In this document: positions 57,149 through 64,000 of the stretch, piece by piece
Layout of the letters: every line of letters begins with the position of its first letter
Position numbering within the stretch: the stretch's first letter is position 1
Assembly (NCBI GenBank): GCA_020633295.1
Contig: JACKDW010000002.1
Location: 744,001 to 808,000, forward strand
From: Myxococcales bacterium
GTDB lineage: Bacteria > Myxococcota_A > Polyangia > Nannocystales > Nannocystaceae
Direction: 5' to 3'
DNA: 64,000 nt
The notes under the pieces: generated by a model
Seen by the model: the letters and a program-made list of their open reading frames with translations, nothing else
What the model was told of the DNA's origin: nothing
Databases searched by the model: none
Made by a program: the position numbers and the translations under genes

Positions 57149-58693
57149 ATGTCCGCCGCCTCTGGTCTCCCGAAAGCGCTCGCCGACATCCTCGAGGGCA
57201 CCGGCTTCGAAATCGAGGCGCCCGAGACGAGCAAGATCTTCACGAACCGCGACCTGGCCTTTGAGCAGATCGCGATCATCGGCTTCGACATGGACTACAC
57301 GCTCGCGGTCTACAACCAGGCCGAGCTGGAGGCGCTGTCCATCGAGAGCACGATCACGAAGCTGATCGAGCGCGGGTACCCGGAGAACCTCCGCCGCATG
57401 TCCGCCGACCCGAGCTTCGCGGTGCGCGGGCTCATGGTCGACAAGAAGCTCGGCAACATCGTCAAGATGGACCGCCACGGCTACGTCGGGCAGGCCTACC
57501 ACGGGCGTCGCAAGCTGCCCCGGAGCGAGCGCAAGAGCCTGTACCGCGCGCAGCGTCTCGGGCGTGAGCGCGCGCGCTTCGCCCAGGTCGACACGCTGTT
57601 CGCCTTGCCCGAGGTCACCGTCTACGCCGAGGTCGTCGAGCGCATCGATCACGAGCCCAAGGGCTTCCGCGGCCCGCCCCCCTCCTACGCCCAGGCCTTC
57701 GAAGACGTGCGCGCGTCGATCGACGAGGCCCACCGCGACGGCTCGATCAAGGACCGCATCAAGGCGGAGCTCGACCGCTACTTCGTCATCGACCCCAAGC
57801 TCGGCGACACGCTGCACAACTTCCGCTCGGCGGGCAAGCGCCTGTTCCTGCTGACCAACAGCTTTTACCCCTACACCAACGCGGTGCTCAGCCGCCTGCT
57901 GCCGGGCGGCGGCGGGCGCTACCGCAGCTGGCGCGACTACTTCGACTGGATCATCGTCGGCTCGATGAAGCCGGGCTTCTTCACCGAGGGCAACGCCTTC
58001 CAGGAGCTGACGATCACCGGCGACTATCACGGCGACCCCGTGCCCGAACCACAGCGCGGGCGGATCTACGAGGGCGGCAACCAGCTCGGGCTGCAGGCCG
58101 CGCTCGGGGTCCACGCCGATCAGGTGCTCTACGTCGGGGACCACATCTACGGCGACATCGTGCGCAGCAAGAAGAGCTCGGGGTGGCGCACGGCGCTGAT
58201 CGTCGAGGACCTCGAGCACGACCTCGCGGTCCAGCGCTCACGCCGATACGTGCTCGAGGAGATCGAGAGCCTGACGCACCTGCGCATCAAGCTGACCGAC
58301 GAGATCACCGCGCACCGCTACCTCGCCTCGGTGCTCGCGCGGCGCACGGCCCAGGACCTGATCGACGCGGGCGTCCACCCGTCCAGGGCCGCCGCGATGC
58401 TCGAGGACTCGCGCGCGCAGATCCGGCGACGCTTCGACTGGCTGCGCAAGTACGAGGCCGAGACCGCCGACACGCTCGAGCGCCGCATCGACGAGATCAA
58501 CGCGGCCTTCAACCCCTACTGGGGCTCGGTGTTCACGGCCCGCCACGACACCAGCCAGTTCGGCGCCCAGGTCGAGCTGTACGCCTGCCTCTACACCAGC
58601 CGGGTGACCAACTTCCGCTACGTCTCGCCCGTGAAGTACTTCCACTCGCCGGCGAACTGGCTGCCGCACTGGAAGCGCGTCGCGGAGTCCTGA
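57149..58693 (+). CDS. HAD-IG family 5'-nucleotidase (cN-II-like)
   Basis: 514 residues of the cytosolic purine 5'-nucleotidase family, dephosphorylating IMP/GMP-type nucleotides. HAD motifs: [15 protein letters not shown] (two catalytic Asp); [44 protein letters not shown] (metal Asp pair). The cN-II-specific regions [18 protein letters not shown] and the C-terminal [20 protein letters not shown] and [20 protein letters not shown] are present, so it is full length. ATG at 57149. The downstream neighbour is rpmB on the other strand, separated by a good hairpin terminator. Together with add it suggests active purine turnover. Confidence 0.92.
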   Translation: MSAASGLPKALADILEGTGFEIEAPETSKIFTNRDLAFEQIAIIGFDMDYTLAVYNQAELEALSIESTITKLIERGYPENLRRMSADPSFAVRGLMVDKKLGNIVKMDRHGYVGQAYHGRRKLPRSERKSLYRAQRLGRERARFAQVDTLFALPEVTVYAEVVERIDHEPKGFRGPPPSYAQAFEDVRASIDEAHRDGSIKDRIKAELDRYFVIDPKLGDTLHNFRSAGKRLFLLTNSFYPYTNAVLSRLLPGGGGRYRSWRDYFDWIIVGSMKPGFFTEGNAFQELTITGDYHGDPVPEPQRGRIYEGGNQLGLQAALGVHADQVLYVGDHIYGDIVRSKKSSGWRTALIVEDLEHDLAVQRSRRYVLEEIESLTHLRIKLTDEITAHRYLASVLARRTAQDLIDAGVHPSRAAAMLEDSRAQIRRRFDWLRKYEAETADTLERRIDEINAAFNPYWGSVFTARHDTSQFGAQVELYACLYTSRVTNFRYVSPVKYFHSPANWLPHWKRVAES

Positions 58694-58711
58694 CGCGCTC
58701 CCAATGACAAA

Positions 58712-58738
58712 GCTCCCGGTGATTCGCTCACCAGGAGC
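58712..58738. terminator. Bidirectional terminator between the 5'-nucleotidase and rpmB
   Basis: Eleven-base stem GCTCCCGGTGA / TCACCAGGAGC with one G-T type mismatch and loop TTCGC. On the minus strand it is followed by TTTGTCATTG, so it best serves rpmB; on the plus strand CTGTTGTC follows. Confidence 0.7.
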
Positions 58739-58768
58739 CTGTTGTCGCGCGAAGGCGATCGCGCCGCG

Positions 58769-59005
58769 CTAGATCGTCTCGCCGCGGGCGCGGATGTCGG
58801 CGATCACCGCCTCGACCCCGCGCTTGTCGATGATCCGCATCCCGTGGGCGCTCACCCGCAGGCGGATCCAGCGCTTCTCGCTCTCCAGCCAAAAACGCTT
58901 GTTGTGGAGGTTCGGCTTCGTCACCCGCTTGGTGCGGATGTGCGAGTGCGAGACGTTCATGCCCGTGAGGGGGCGCTTCCCGGTGACCTGGCAGACCTTC
59001 GACAT
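58769..59005 (-). CDS. rpmB: 50S ribosomal protein L28
   Basis: 78 residues from ATG 59003-59005; the frame is open upstream but L28 starts [20 protein letters not shown] in the family. [20 protein letters not shown] and [20 protein letters not shown] complete the fold. It has a Cys at position 5 but lacks a full zinc CxxC set, so the C-minus form is likely. The gene is alone, ended by the hairpin at 58712-58738. Confidence 0.96.
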   Translation of the reverse strand: MSKVCQVTGKRPLTGMNVSHSHIRTKRVTKPNLHNKRFWLESEKRWIRLRVSAHGMRIIDKRGVEAVIADIRARGETI

Positions 59006-59316
59006 GGCGATAATTCCCGAGCCGAGACCCCGCGCCGCGGCGGAGTCGCGAAAAAGGAGCCGGACCGTGCACTGGTTTGGCGCGTGAGTCAAGCTCAGGC
59101 AGCGTCACGCGCGCGGCGCTGGAGGGGCCTGCACGCCCGTCGCGCACATCCGCGCGAAGCAAGCGTACGCGCCTACGGGCCGGCTCGTGGGCAGCCCTTC
59201 GCGTCGCGGACGAGCTCGAGCGCGCGGTCCGGCGAGACCACGTCACGTCCCCACACGCCGCTCGTTCAGTTCACCACCGGCGCGCCGCGACGATCCACAC
59301 GGGCTGCGGAGATCCC
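59006..59316. other. Intergenic region upstream of rpmB
   Basis: About 310 bases between rpmB and the second cytochrome-like lipoprotein, both on the minus strand. TTGACT (minus strand, 59087-59092) is a good -35 hexamer for rpmB, but no -10 hexamer stands at the right distance in the G/C-rich DNA after it. Nothing else is seen. Confidence 0.35.
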
Positions 59317-59874
59317 CTACTGGGCGCCGTTGTCGATCCAGTCCTCGATCTGTGCGATCTGCGTGCCGAGCAGCGTGCCGCCCTTGGGCATGACCACGCC
59401 CGAGCCGCCGACGTCGAGGTGCGTGCCGTTGAGCTTGTCGATCAAGTAGCTGTCGGCGGACGCGCCCGAGGCGACGCGCATGCGGCCGGGGACCTGCTGC
59501 GACTCGACGTCGACGAGGTTCTGATAGGCGATCGAGGCGTTGGTCATCGCGAGCCCGCCGAGCGCGCCGCTGACGTGACAGGAGCAATTCGCCGCCAGGA
59601 TGTCCGGATAGATCGTCATGGCGAACTCGGTCGGCTCGCCCGTCGTCGCGTCGCCCGTCGTCACGCCCGCGGAGGGATCGCCCGTCGTCACGCCCGCGGA
59701 GGGATCGCCCGTCGTCACGCCCGCGGAGGGATCGCCCGTCGTGCTCGCGTCGCCGCTCGCGTCCTCGCTGGTCTCGCCCCCGCTGCTCGCCCCGCTGTCG
59801 TCGCCGCAGGCGAGCGCGAGCGCGCACGCGCAGAGCGACACCAGCCCCCCAAAACCTGTACCTCGGGTCATCAT
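59317..59874 (-). CDS. Lipoprotein with cytochrome-c-like CXCH domain (paralogue of 15880-16434)
   Basis: 185 residues; signal MMTRGTGFGGLVSLCACALA then LAC lipobox. A Ser/Thr/Asp linker includes three exact nine-residue repeats (TTGDPSAGV). The C-terminal 100 residues parallel the first copy step by step: FAMTIYPDILAANCSCHVSG, IAYQNLVDVESQQVPGRMRV, DSYLIDKLNGTHLDVGGSGV, VMPKGGTLLGTQIAQIEDWI. Again the haem motif is CSCH with one spacer residue, and a Met follows in VMPKGG. Two independent genes sharing this variant argue against a sequencing error. Function is presumably surface redox or haem-associated binding; unproven. Confidence 0.72.
   Translation of the reverse strand: MMTRGTGFGGLVSLCACALALACGDDSGASSGGETSEDASGDASTTGDPSAGVTTGDPSAGVTTGDPSAGVTTGDATTGEPTEFAMTIYPDILAANCSCHVSGALGGLAMTNASIAYQNLVDVESQQVPGRMRVASGASADSYLIDKLNGTHLDVGGSGVVMPKGGTLLGTQIAQIEDWIDNGAQ
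59651..59731. repeat. 27-bp tandem repeat, three units, in the lipoprotein linker
   Basis: Three identical units starting TCGCCCGTCGTCACGCCCGC, encoding TTGDPSAGV-type nonapeptides. Perfect identity at the DNA level suggests recent expansion. Confidence 0.92.
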
Positions 59875-59931
59875 CGACTGGGAGCGTGCCAGCGCGCGCG
59901 CGACCCCGCAACGGCCGCAGAGCGCGGGCCG

Positions 59932-61809
59932 CTAGCGCGCGTCGAGGCGCTGACCGCCCGAGAGCCAGTAGCTGGTGAACTGCCCGTAGCCGTAGACGTC
60001 GACGCCGAACGGGCTGTCTGAAGAAACATAATGCTGACCGTCGACGGCGAGCTGCAGCGGCGTGCGCGCGACCGCGTAGCCGGAGGCGCCGATGGGGGTA
60101 AACGGCAGCAGCGGCGCGCCGTCGAGCAGGACCTCGGCGCCCTCGGGCGCGACCACGGACGCGTAGCTGATGTCGTACTGGGGCGCCGCGTGCAGCTCGT
60201 AGGCGCTGCGGAACTGCTCGACCGGCGCGCGCACGAGCAGCGCGGGGTCGCCCGCGTTCCCGCCCGCGGTCTGCCCGAGCATGTACTGCGCCACGATCAC
60301 CGGCGCGTCGCTCGTGATGACGAAGTCGGCGTTGAGCGGCCCGATCTCTATGTAGTCGCCGGCGAGCGCGAGCTCCTCGGGGGCGCCGGGGATCGCCGGC
60401 TCGTAGCTCAGCGCGGTGCCGCCCTGCGTCGCGGTGACGCGCACGAGCTGGTCCTTGGGCGTGGGCCCGCCGCTCGGGATCAGCGGGGCCGCGATCACGT
60501 GGACGAGCCCGAGGGTTGCGACCGGCGGGATGACGGCCTCGAGGTGATCACAGGCGGCCTTGTCGTAAGGGATGTTGGTGCACTTGTGCCCGCCGATCAC
60601 CTGCACGGGCAGGGACGCGAGCACGCGCGTGCCGGTCAGGTCGGAGGCGTCGGGCTGCCCGCCGGCGCTCGCGGTCACGACCTGGAGCACGTCGCCGGCG
60701 TCGAGCGTGACCTCGCCCGTGCCGTCGGCCGCGACGCCGCCGCCCGCCAGCACCGCGCCGCCGGTCGCGGAGGGCTCGAGGGTGACGACCGTGCCGTCGT
60801 GGGCCGCAGTCACGGCGAAGGTCCCGGAGAATTCGGAGCCGCCGTCGATCCAGTGAGCGCGCGAGACGACGCGGTGCTCGAGCCCCCAGGCGTGGGTCGG
60901 CAGCAGCGTCGAGCCGTCGCCCGAGTACGCGAACGACGGGCCGCTCTTGTAGCCGAGCGGGTGATACTGAAACACGACCACCGGCTGGTCGCTGCGCACG
61001 CGGAACGCGGCCTCCGTCGCGAGCGCGGACGGCTCGGCCTCGTCGGAGCTCGCGTTGCTCAGCGCGTCGACGTAGGGCAGCTCGATGACCGCGGCGGCGC
61101 CGGCCTGCAGCGTCTGTTGGTCGAGCAGCTGCACGCCCTGCTCGACCAGGATGTCGGCGTCCTCGTCGCTCGTGTTGAGCACCACGATCGCGAAGCTGAA
61201 CACCCAGGGCTGACCGATCTGCAGCGCGGCGGTGGGGACCGCGTAGAACTCGCAGCCGACGTTGCTGCGCCCGAGCGCCGCGCTCGCGCAGGCGCCGACG
61301 CACGCGCCGGACTGCGCGTCGCAGCTGAGGCCCTGGACCGGGTCGCAGGCCTGCGCGAGCTGCTGCTCGCTGCCGTCCTCGTTGCACAGGTAGGCGTCGC
61401 CGCCCTGGCAGCTCGCCGCGCCCGGGGTGCAGAGGACGCAGCCGAAGCTGTCGAGGCACATCGCGGTGCACTGCTCCGAGGACTCGAAGCCGCCCGCGCC
61501 GTCGCACACCTTCGCCTCGTCGCCCTCGCAAACAACCTGACCCTGGGGGCAGAACTCTTCGCCCGTCGAGCCGGTCATCGTCGACGCCGTCGTCTCGCTG
61601 CCGGCGACCGTGGCCCCCTCGGTCTCGCTGCCGGCGACCGTGCTCCCGTCGGTCGCGCCGCTCGGCCCCGCGGTCGTCGCGTCGTCGCTCGCGCCGGTCG
61701 TCCCCGGGGTGTCGCCCGCGGTCCCGGTGCCGCTGTCGTCCCCGGTGCAGCCCCCCGCGCCGAAGAGGACTAGGACGCTCCACACGATCGGGCCGGCACG
61801 ACAGGTCAT
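59932..61809 (-). CDS. IgGFc-binding-domain-like surface lipoprotein
   Basis: 625 residues. Signal peptide with lipobox (WSVLVLFGAGGC), then a Thr/Ser/Gly/Asp-rich stalk to about residue 85. A Cys-rich segment follows (CPQGQVVCEGDEAKVCDGAG, QCTAMCLDSFGCVLCTPGAA, ACDPVQGLSCDAQSGACVG), resembling small disulfide modules of myxobacterial surface proteins. From about residue 180 the IgGFc-binding N-terminal-type fold appears: GCEFYAVPTAALQIG, VVVFQYHPLGYKSGPSFAYS, the hallmark VQVIGGHKCTNIPYDKAACD then HLEAVIPPVATLG, and VVAPEGAEVLLDGAPLLPFT to YGYGQFTSYWLSGG. It is likely an adhesin or surface binding protein. A strict TGTC-N6-RACA dyad lies inside near the C-terminus. Confidence 0.82.
   Translation of the reverse strand: MTCRAGPIVWSVLVLFGAGGCTGDDSGTGTAGDTPGTTGASDDATTAGPSGATDGSTVAGSETEGATVAGSETTASTMTGSTGEEFCPQGQVVCEGDEAKVCDGAGGFESSEQCTAMCLDSFGCVLCTPGAASCQGGDAYLCNEDGSEQQLAQACDPVQGLSCDAQSGACVGACASAALGRSNVGCEFYAVPTAALQIGQPWVFSFAIVVLNTSDEDADILVEQGVQLLDQQTLQAGAAAVIELPYVDALSNASSDEAEPSALATEAAFRVRSDQPVVVFQYHPLGYKSGPSFAYSGDGSTLLPTHAWGLEHRVVSRAHWIDGGSEFSGTFAVTAAHDGTVVTLEPSATGGAVLAGGGVAADGTGEVTLDAGDVLQVVTASAGGQPDASDLTGTRVLASLPVQVIGGHKCTNIPYDKAACDHLEAVIPPVATLGLVHVIAAPLIPSGGPTPKDQLVRVTATQGGTALSYEPAIPGAPEELALAGDYIEIGPLNADFVITSDAPVIVAQYMLGQTAGGNAGDPALLVRAPVEQFRSAYELHAAPQYDISYASVVAPEGAEVLLDGAPLLPFTPIGASGYAVARTPLQLAVDGQHYVSSDSPFGVDVYGYGQFTSYWLSGGQRLDAR
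60012..60031 (+). repeat. 20-bp dyad motif copy, weaker right end (GGCTGTCTGAAGAAACATAA)
   Basis: TGTC-N6-RACA is exact, the outer GGT is not. It lies in the coding sequence of the IgGFc-like protein, antisense to it, in a local A/T-rich spot. Confidence 0.45.
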
Positions 61810-61981
61810 GGAGAATTCATATCATCCGCTTCGGCTGACCGCGTCGTCGCCGAGACAACGCTCCGATCATGACCAGCGCGCGCCCGATACGGATGAGCAG
61901 TGACGACGCGTGGGACACCCGCGCCCAACGGCGCCCCGCGAGGACCACGGAGCCGTCGACGTCGCGCGATCGCACGCGCCG

Positions 61982-63775
61982 TCACGGGGACGTCAGCCAG
62001 CGCGCGAGCCCGACGGCCTCGAGGCAGGCCGGCGGAACGCGCCCGCGCTCGTCGTAGCCCCGCGCCAGGTAGTAGGCGTCGCGCATGGCCTCGAGGTCAT
62101 CTCGTGACAGGCGCGCGCCGTCCTCGAGCGGCTCCTCGACGAAGCGCGCCGGCAGCTGATCCTCGTCGCGGCGCCAGCCCTCGCGCAGGTTAAAGAGGTG
62201 GCGCAGCGTGACGATCCGGCGGGCCGCGAGCCGCAGGCTGGCTTCGTCGTGCGCGTCGCCCGTGACCATCTCGAGCAGCTCGGCCCCCTCGACCCAGGGT
62301 GACGGGATCGCGCCGCGCAGGAACTTGCACAAGATCAGCGAGTCGAGCAGCGCCGCGTGGTCCTCGGTCTCGATCACCCGGCCCGGCGCCCGCGCGATGT
62401 CGGCGCGGTAGCGGTCGACGTCCGGGCGCAGGTCCGCCTGGTACGCGCCGCTGCGGTTGTGGTCGGCGCCGCGCGAGGCGACGACGAGGCCGAGCGCCAT
62501 GGTCTGCATGGCGCGCGGCTCGTAGCCGGGGAGCTCGAGCCCCTTGACGTGACAGGCGAAGCGCGCGCTGCCCTGGCCGATCGCGCGCGCGAGCTCACGT
62601 GTCCCTTCCGCCATCTTATCTCCGGCGCCCTCGCGCGCGGCGATCCGGCGCAGCCAGGGCGCGGGCGCGTCGCCGAAGCGCAGCGGCCAGTCGACCAGGC
62701 CCCGCGCGGCGCACTCCATGGCGAACGCGATCGTGCCCCCGGCGGAGATCGTGTCGAGGCCGAGCTCGTCGCAGACGCGCGCGGCCTCGAGCAGCGCGCC
62801 CGGCTCCTCGACGCCGCACAGCGGGCCGAGGGCGAACTGCGTCTCGTACTCGACCCGCGTGCCGCCGTAGCGGTGATCGCAGCCGATCGTGCAGCCGGCG
62901 CAGCTCGCCCGCGTGTGCCCGGCCGCGGCGGCGAGGCCCTCGGGCGCGAGCCGACGCGCCTCCCGGCGGCTGAGCGTGACGCCCTGGAAGTTGCGCGCGG
63001 GCAGGATCCGCAGGCGCGCGAAGGTCTCGAGGTTGGCCGCGGTCCCCAGCAGACGGTACTTGTCCGTGCTCGCGCCGAGGCTGCGCGCGGCCAGCTCGCG
63101 CGCGCGCGCGTGGACTCGCTCGGGCGCGAACACGCCGGGCGTCTCGCGGCCGCGCACGGTGATCGCCTTGAGGCGCTTGTGACCCATCACGGCCCCCGAC
63201 CCGCCGCGGCCGGCGTGCCGCCCGTCGTTGGACACCGTCGCGTAGCGCACGAGCTTCTCGCCCCCGAGCCCGATGGCGGCGACGCCCGGGCGCGCGTCCC
63301 CACCTGCCTCAGAGACCAGGATGCTCGTGACCTCCGCGGGCGAGCGCCCGGCGAGCTCGGGGCGCGCCTCGACGCGGCAGCGCGCGGGCGCGGGCTCGAG
63401 GTGCAGCACCGACAGCGTCCGCAGCGCGCCGCGGATGACGATCGCGTCGACGCCGAGGCGCTTGGCCACGAGCGCGAAGCGAGACGAGGACAGCCCGTCG
63501 TTGAGCCGCCCCGTCAGCGGGCTCTTGCAGGCCAGCGTGAGCTTGGCCGTGGTCGTCAGCGGCGTGCCGAGCAGCGGGCTGAAGGCGAACACGAGCGGCG
63601 CGTCCGGGGCCAGCGGGTCGACGCCCGCAGGCGCGTAGCGCCACAGCAGGTAGGCCGCCAGCCCGACGCCGCCGATGAAGTCGCGGTAGACCGCGGGCGC
63701 GAGCGCGTGGTGCTCCACGCGCGCGCGATCACCCTCGAGGGTGACGACGAAGATCCGGCCGAAGTTGCCGCCCAC
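61982..63775 (-). CDS. Aldehyde:ferredoxin oxidoreductase family (tungsten/molybdopterin) enzyme
   Basis: 597 residues of the AOR family, which oxidises aldehydes to acids, or the reverse, with a bis-pyranopterin tungsten or molybdenum cofactor and a [4Fe-4S] cluster. N-terminal cofactor region: GRIFVVTLEGD, YRDFIGGVGLAAYLL, FSPLLGTPLTTTAKLTLACK, GVAAIGLGGEKLVRYATVSN, GRHAGRGGSGAVMGHKRLKA. Cluster ligands are CAGCTIGC and the Cys of LILCKFL; helical part VCDELGLDTISAGGTIAFAM and LVVASRGADHNRSGAYQADL. The length is normal. It is preceded on the same strand, 66 bases away, by a MoaD/ThiS-like sulfur carrier, consistent with dedicated cofactor supply. Such enzymes are best known from anaerobes; aerobic myxobacteria with one are less expected. 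GTG start at 63773-63775. Confidence 0.92.
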   Translation of the reverse strand: MGGNFGRIFVVTLEGDRARVEHHALAPAVYRDFIGGVGLAAYLLWRYAPAGVDPLAPDAPLVFAFSPLLGTPLTTTAKLTLACKSPLTGRLNDGLSSSRFALVAKRLGVDAIVIRGALRTLSVLHLEPAPARCRVEARPELAGRSPAEVTSILVSEAGGDARPGVAAIGLGGEKLVRYATVSNDGRHAGRGGSGAVMGHKRLKAITVRGRETPGVFAPERVHARARELAARSLGASTDKYRLLGTAANLETFARLRILPARNFQGVTLSRREARRLAPEGLAAAAGHTRASCAGCTIGCDHRYGGTRVEYETQFALGPLCGVEEPGALLEAARVCDELGLDTISAGGTIAFAMECAARGLVDWPLRFGDAPAPWLRRIAAREGAGDKMAEGTRELARAIGQGSARFACHVKGLELPGYEPRAMQTMALGLVVASRGADHNRSGAYQADLRPDVDRYRADIARAPGRVIETEDHAALLDSLILCKFLRGAIPSPWVEGAELLEMVTGDAHDEASLRLAARRIVTLRHLFNLREGWRRDEDQLPARFVEEPLEDGARLSRDDLEAMRDAYYLARGYDERGRVPPACLEAVGLARWLTSP

Positions 63776-63841
63776 GCGCTCGTGATAGCAAATCCGCGCC
63801 AGCGCGGCGCTTCGTGGGCGCGATCGGCCCGAGACGCGGGG

Positions 63842-64000
63842 CTAGCCGCCCGCCTGGGCCGAGATGAAGACCAGCGTCTGCCCGCGCGCGATCGGCCGCG
63901 CGAGGTCGTCGACGATGGTCTGGCCGTCCAGCGCGATCAGGAGGTGTCGGCTCGGGCGCCCGCGCGCCTCGAGGATGTCGGGCACGAGCCCCGGGAGCTG
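63842..64000 (-). CDS. MoaD/ThiS-like sulfur-carrier protein, C-terminal part (5' end outside window)
   Basis: The last 52 codons read QLPGLVPDILEARG, HLLIALDGQTIVDDLARPIA and RGQTLVFISAQAGG followed by a stop. The terminal Gly-Gly after a beta-grasp strand and the preceding pattern 'D.L..PI..G..L.F....GG' are the hallmark of molybdopterin synthase small subunit and ThiS-type carriers, activated by adenylation of the last Gly. It is upstream of and in line with the AOR gene, so it likely donates sulfur for the pyranopterin dithiolene of that enzyme. The frame is cut by the window edge. Confidence 0.82.
   Translation of the reverse strand, partial: QLPGLVPDILEARGRPSRHLLIALDGQTIVDDLARPIARGQTLVFISAQAGG

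Overview
The window reads as one contig of a very G+C-rich (by eye about 70-73%) Myxococcota chromosome, most likely Nannocystaceae or a relative. The pointers are several Hanks-type Ser/Thr kinases with TPR tails, about ten lipoproteins with a Cys lipobox followed by Ser/Thr/Gly/Asp-rich linkers, proteins with (Asp-Gly)n tracts, an ADYC-domain protein, an IgGFc-binding-like surface lipoprotein, a VWA/AgmX fusion, and an ECF sigma-CHAT operon. No rRNA, tRNA, phage, transposase, plasmid or CRISPR gene was recognised. Most of the open frames opposite the real genes are shadows created by the codon bias.

Layout. 0-4.3 kb: 3' half of an RND efflux pump, a lipoprotein, and adenosine deaminase. 4.3-8.8 kb: a giant Ser/Thr kinase with FG-GAP-like and TPR-like regions. 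9.3-11.8 kb: RidA, enoyl-CoA hydratase and acyl-CoA dehydrogenase, an order that recalls 2-aminobenzoyl-CoA degradation loci. 11.8-16.4 kb: a two-ended membrane protein, a beta-propeller lipoprotein, a small unknown, an EEP-family phosphodiesterase/nuclease and a cytochrome-like lipoprotein. 16.6-23.0 kb: VWA/AgmX lipoprotein, a dense block of repeats, and an LtaS-like sulfatase-fold enzyme carrying four beta-sandwich repeats. 23.5-28.5 kb: ECF sigma, a membrane anti-sigma-like protein, an exported TPR-CHAT caspase-like lipoprotein, then a tiny CxxC lipoprotein. 28.7-31.8 kb: two overlapping M16 homologues that both lack the zinc motif. 32-38.3 kb: enolase, a lone AAA ATPase, homoserine dehydrogenase, thioesterase, class II fructose bisphosphatase. 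38.3-43.7 kb: TPR kinase, ADYC protein, second ECF sigma. 43.8-52 kb (all minus strand): Lgt-like protein, fused HyuA-HyuB (5-oxoprolinase type), gamma carbonic anhydrase, tail-anchored kinase, DUF3108 protein. 52.2-59 kb: pdxA-uvrA, Crp/Fnr regulator, HAD 5'-nucleotidase, rpmB. 59.3-64 kb: second cytochrome-like lipoprotein, IgGFc-binding-like lipoprotein, tungsten/molybdopterin aldehyde oxidoreductase and the end of a MoaD-like carrier.

Housekeeping genes (eno, hom, glpX, pdxA, uvrA, rpmB, add) are interleaved with lineage-specific signalling and cell-surface genes. Two signals are not explained by the genes. One is a dispersed 20-bp dyad, roughly TGTC-N6-RACAGGT, found between genes and inside coding sequence; one copy coincides with an apparent extra loop in enolase and another with the HyuA-HyuB linker. 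The other is a 330-bp block at 19.09-19.42 kb combining two tandem repeat families and a perfect 26-bp inverted repeat. The best candidate for a poorly described system is the sigma/anti-sigma/exported CHAT operon with its small downstream lipoprotein.
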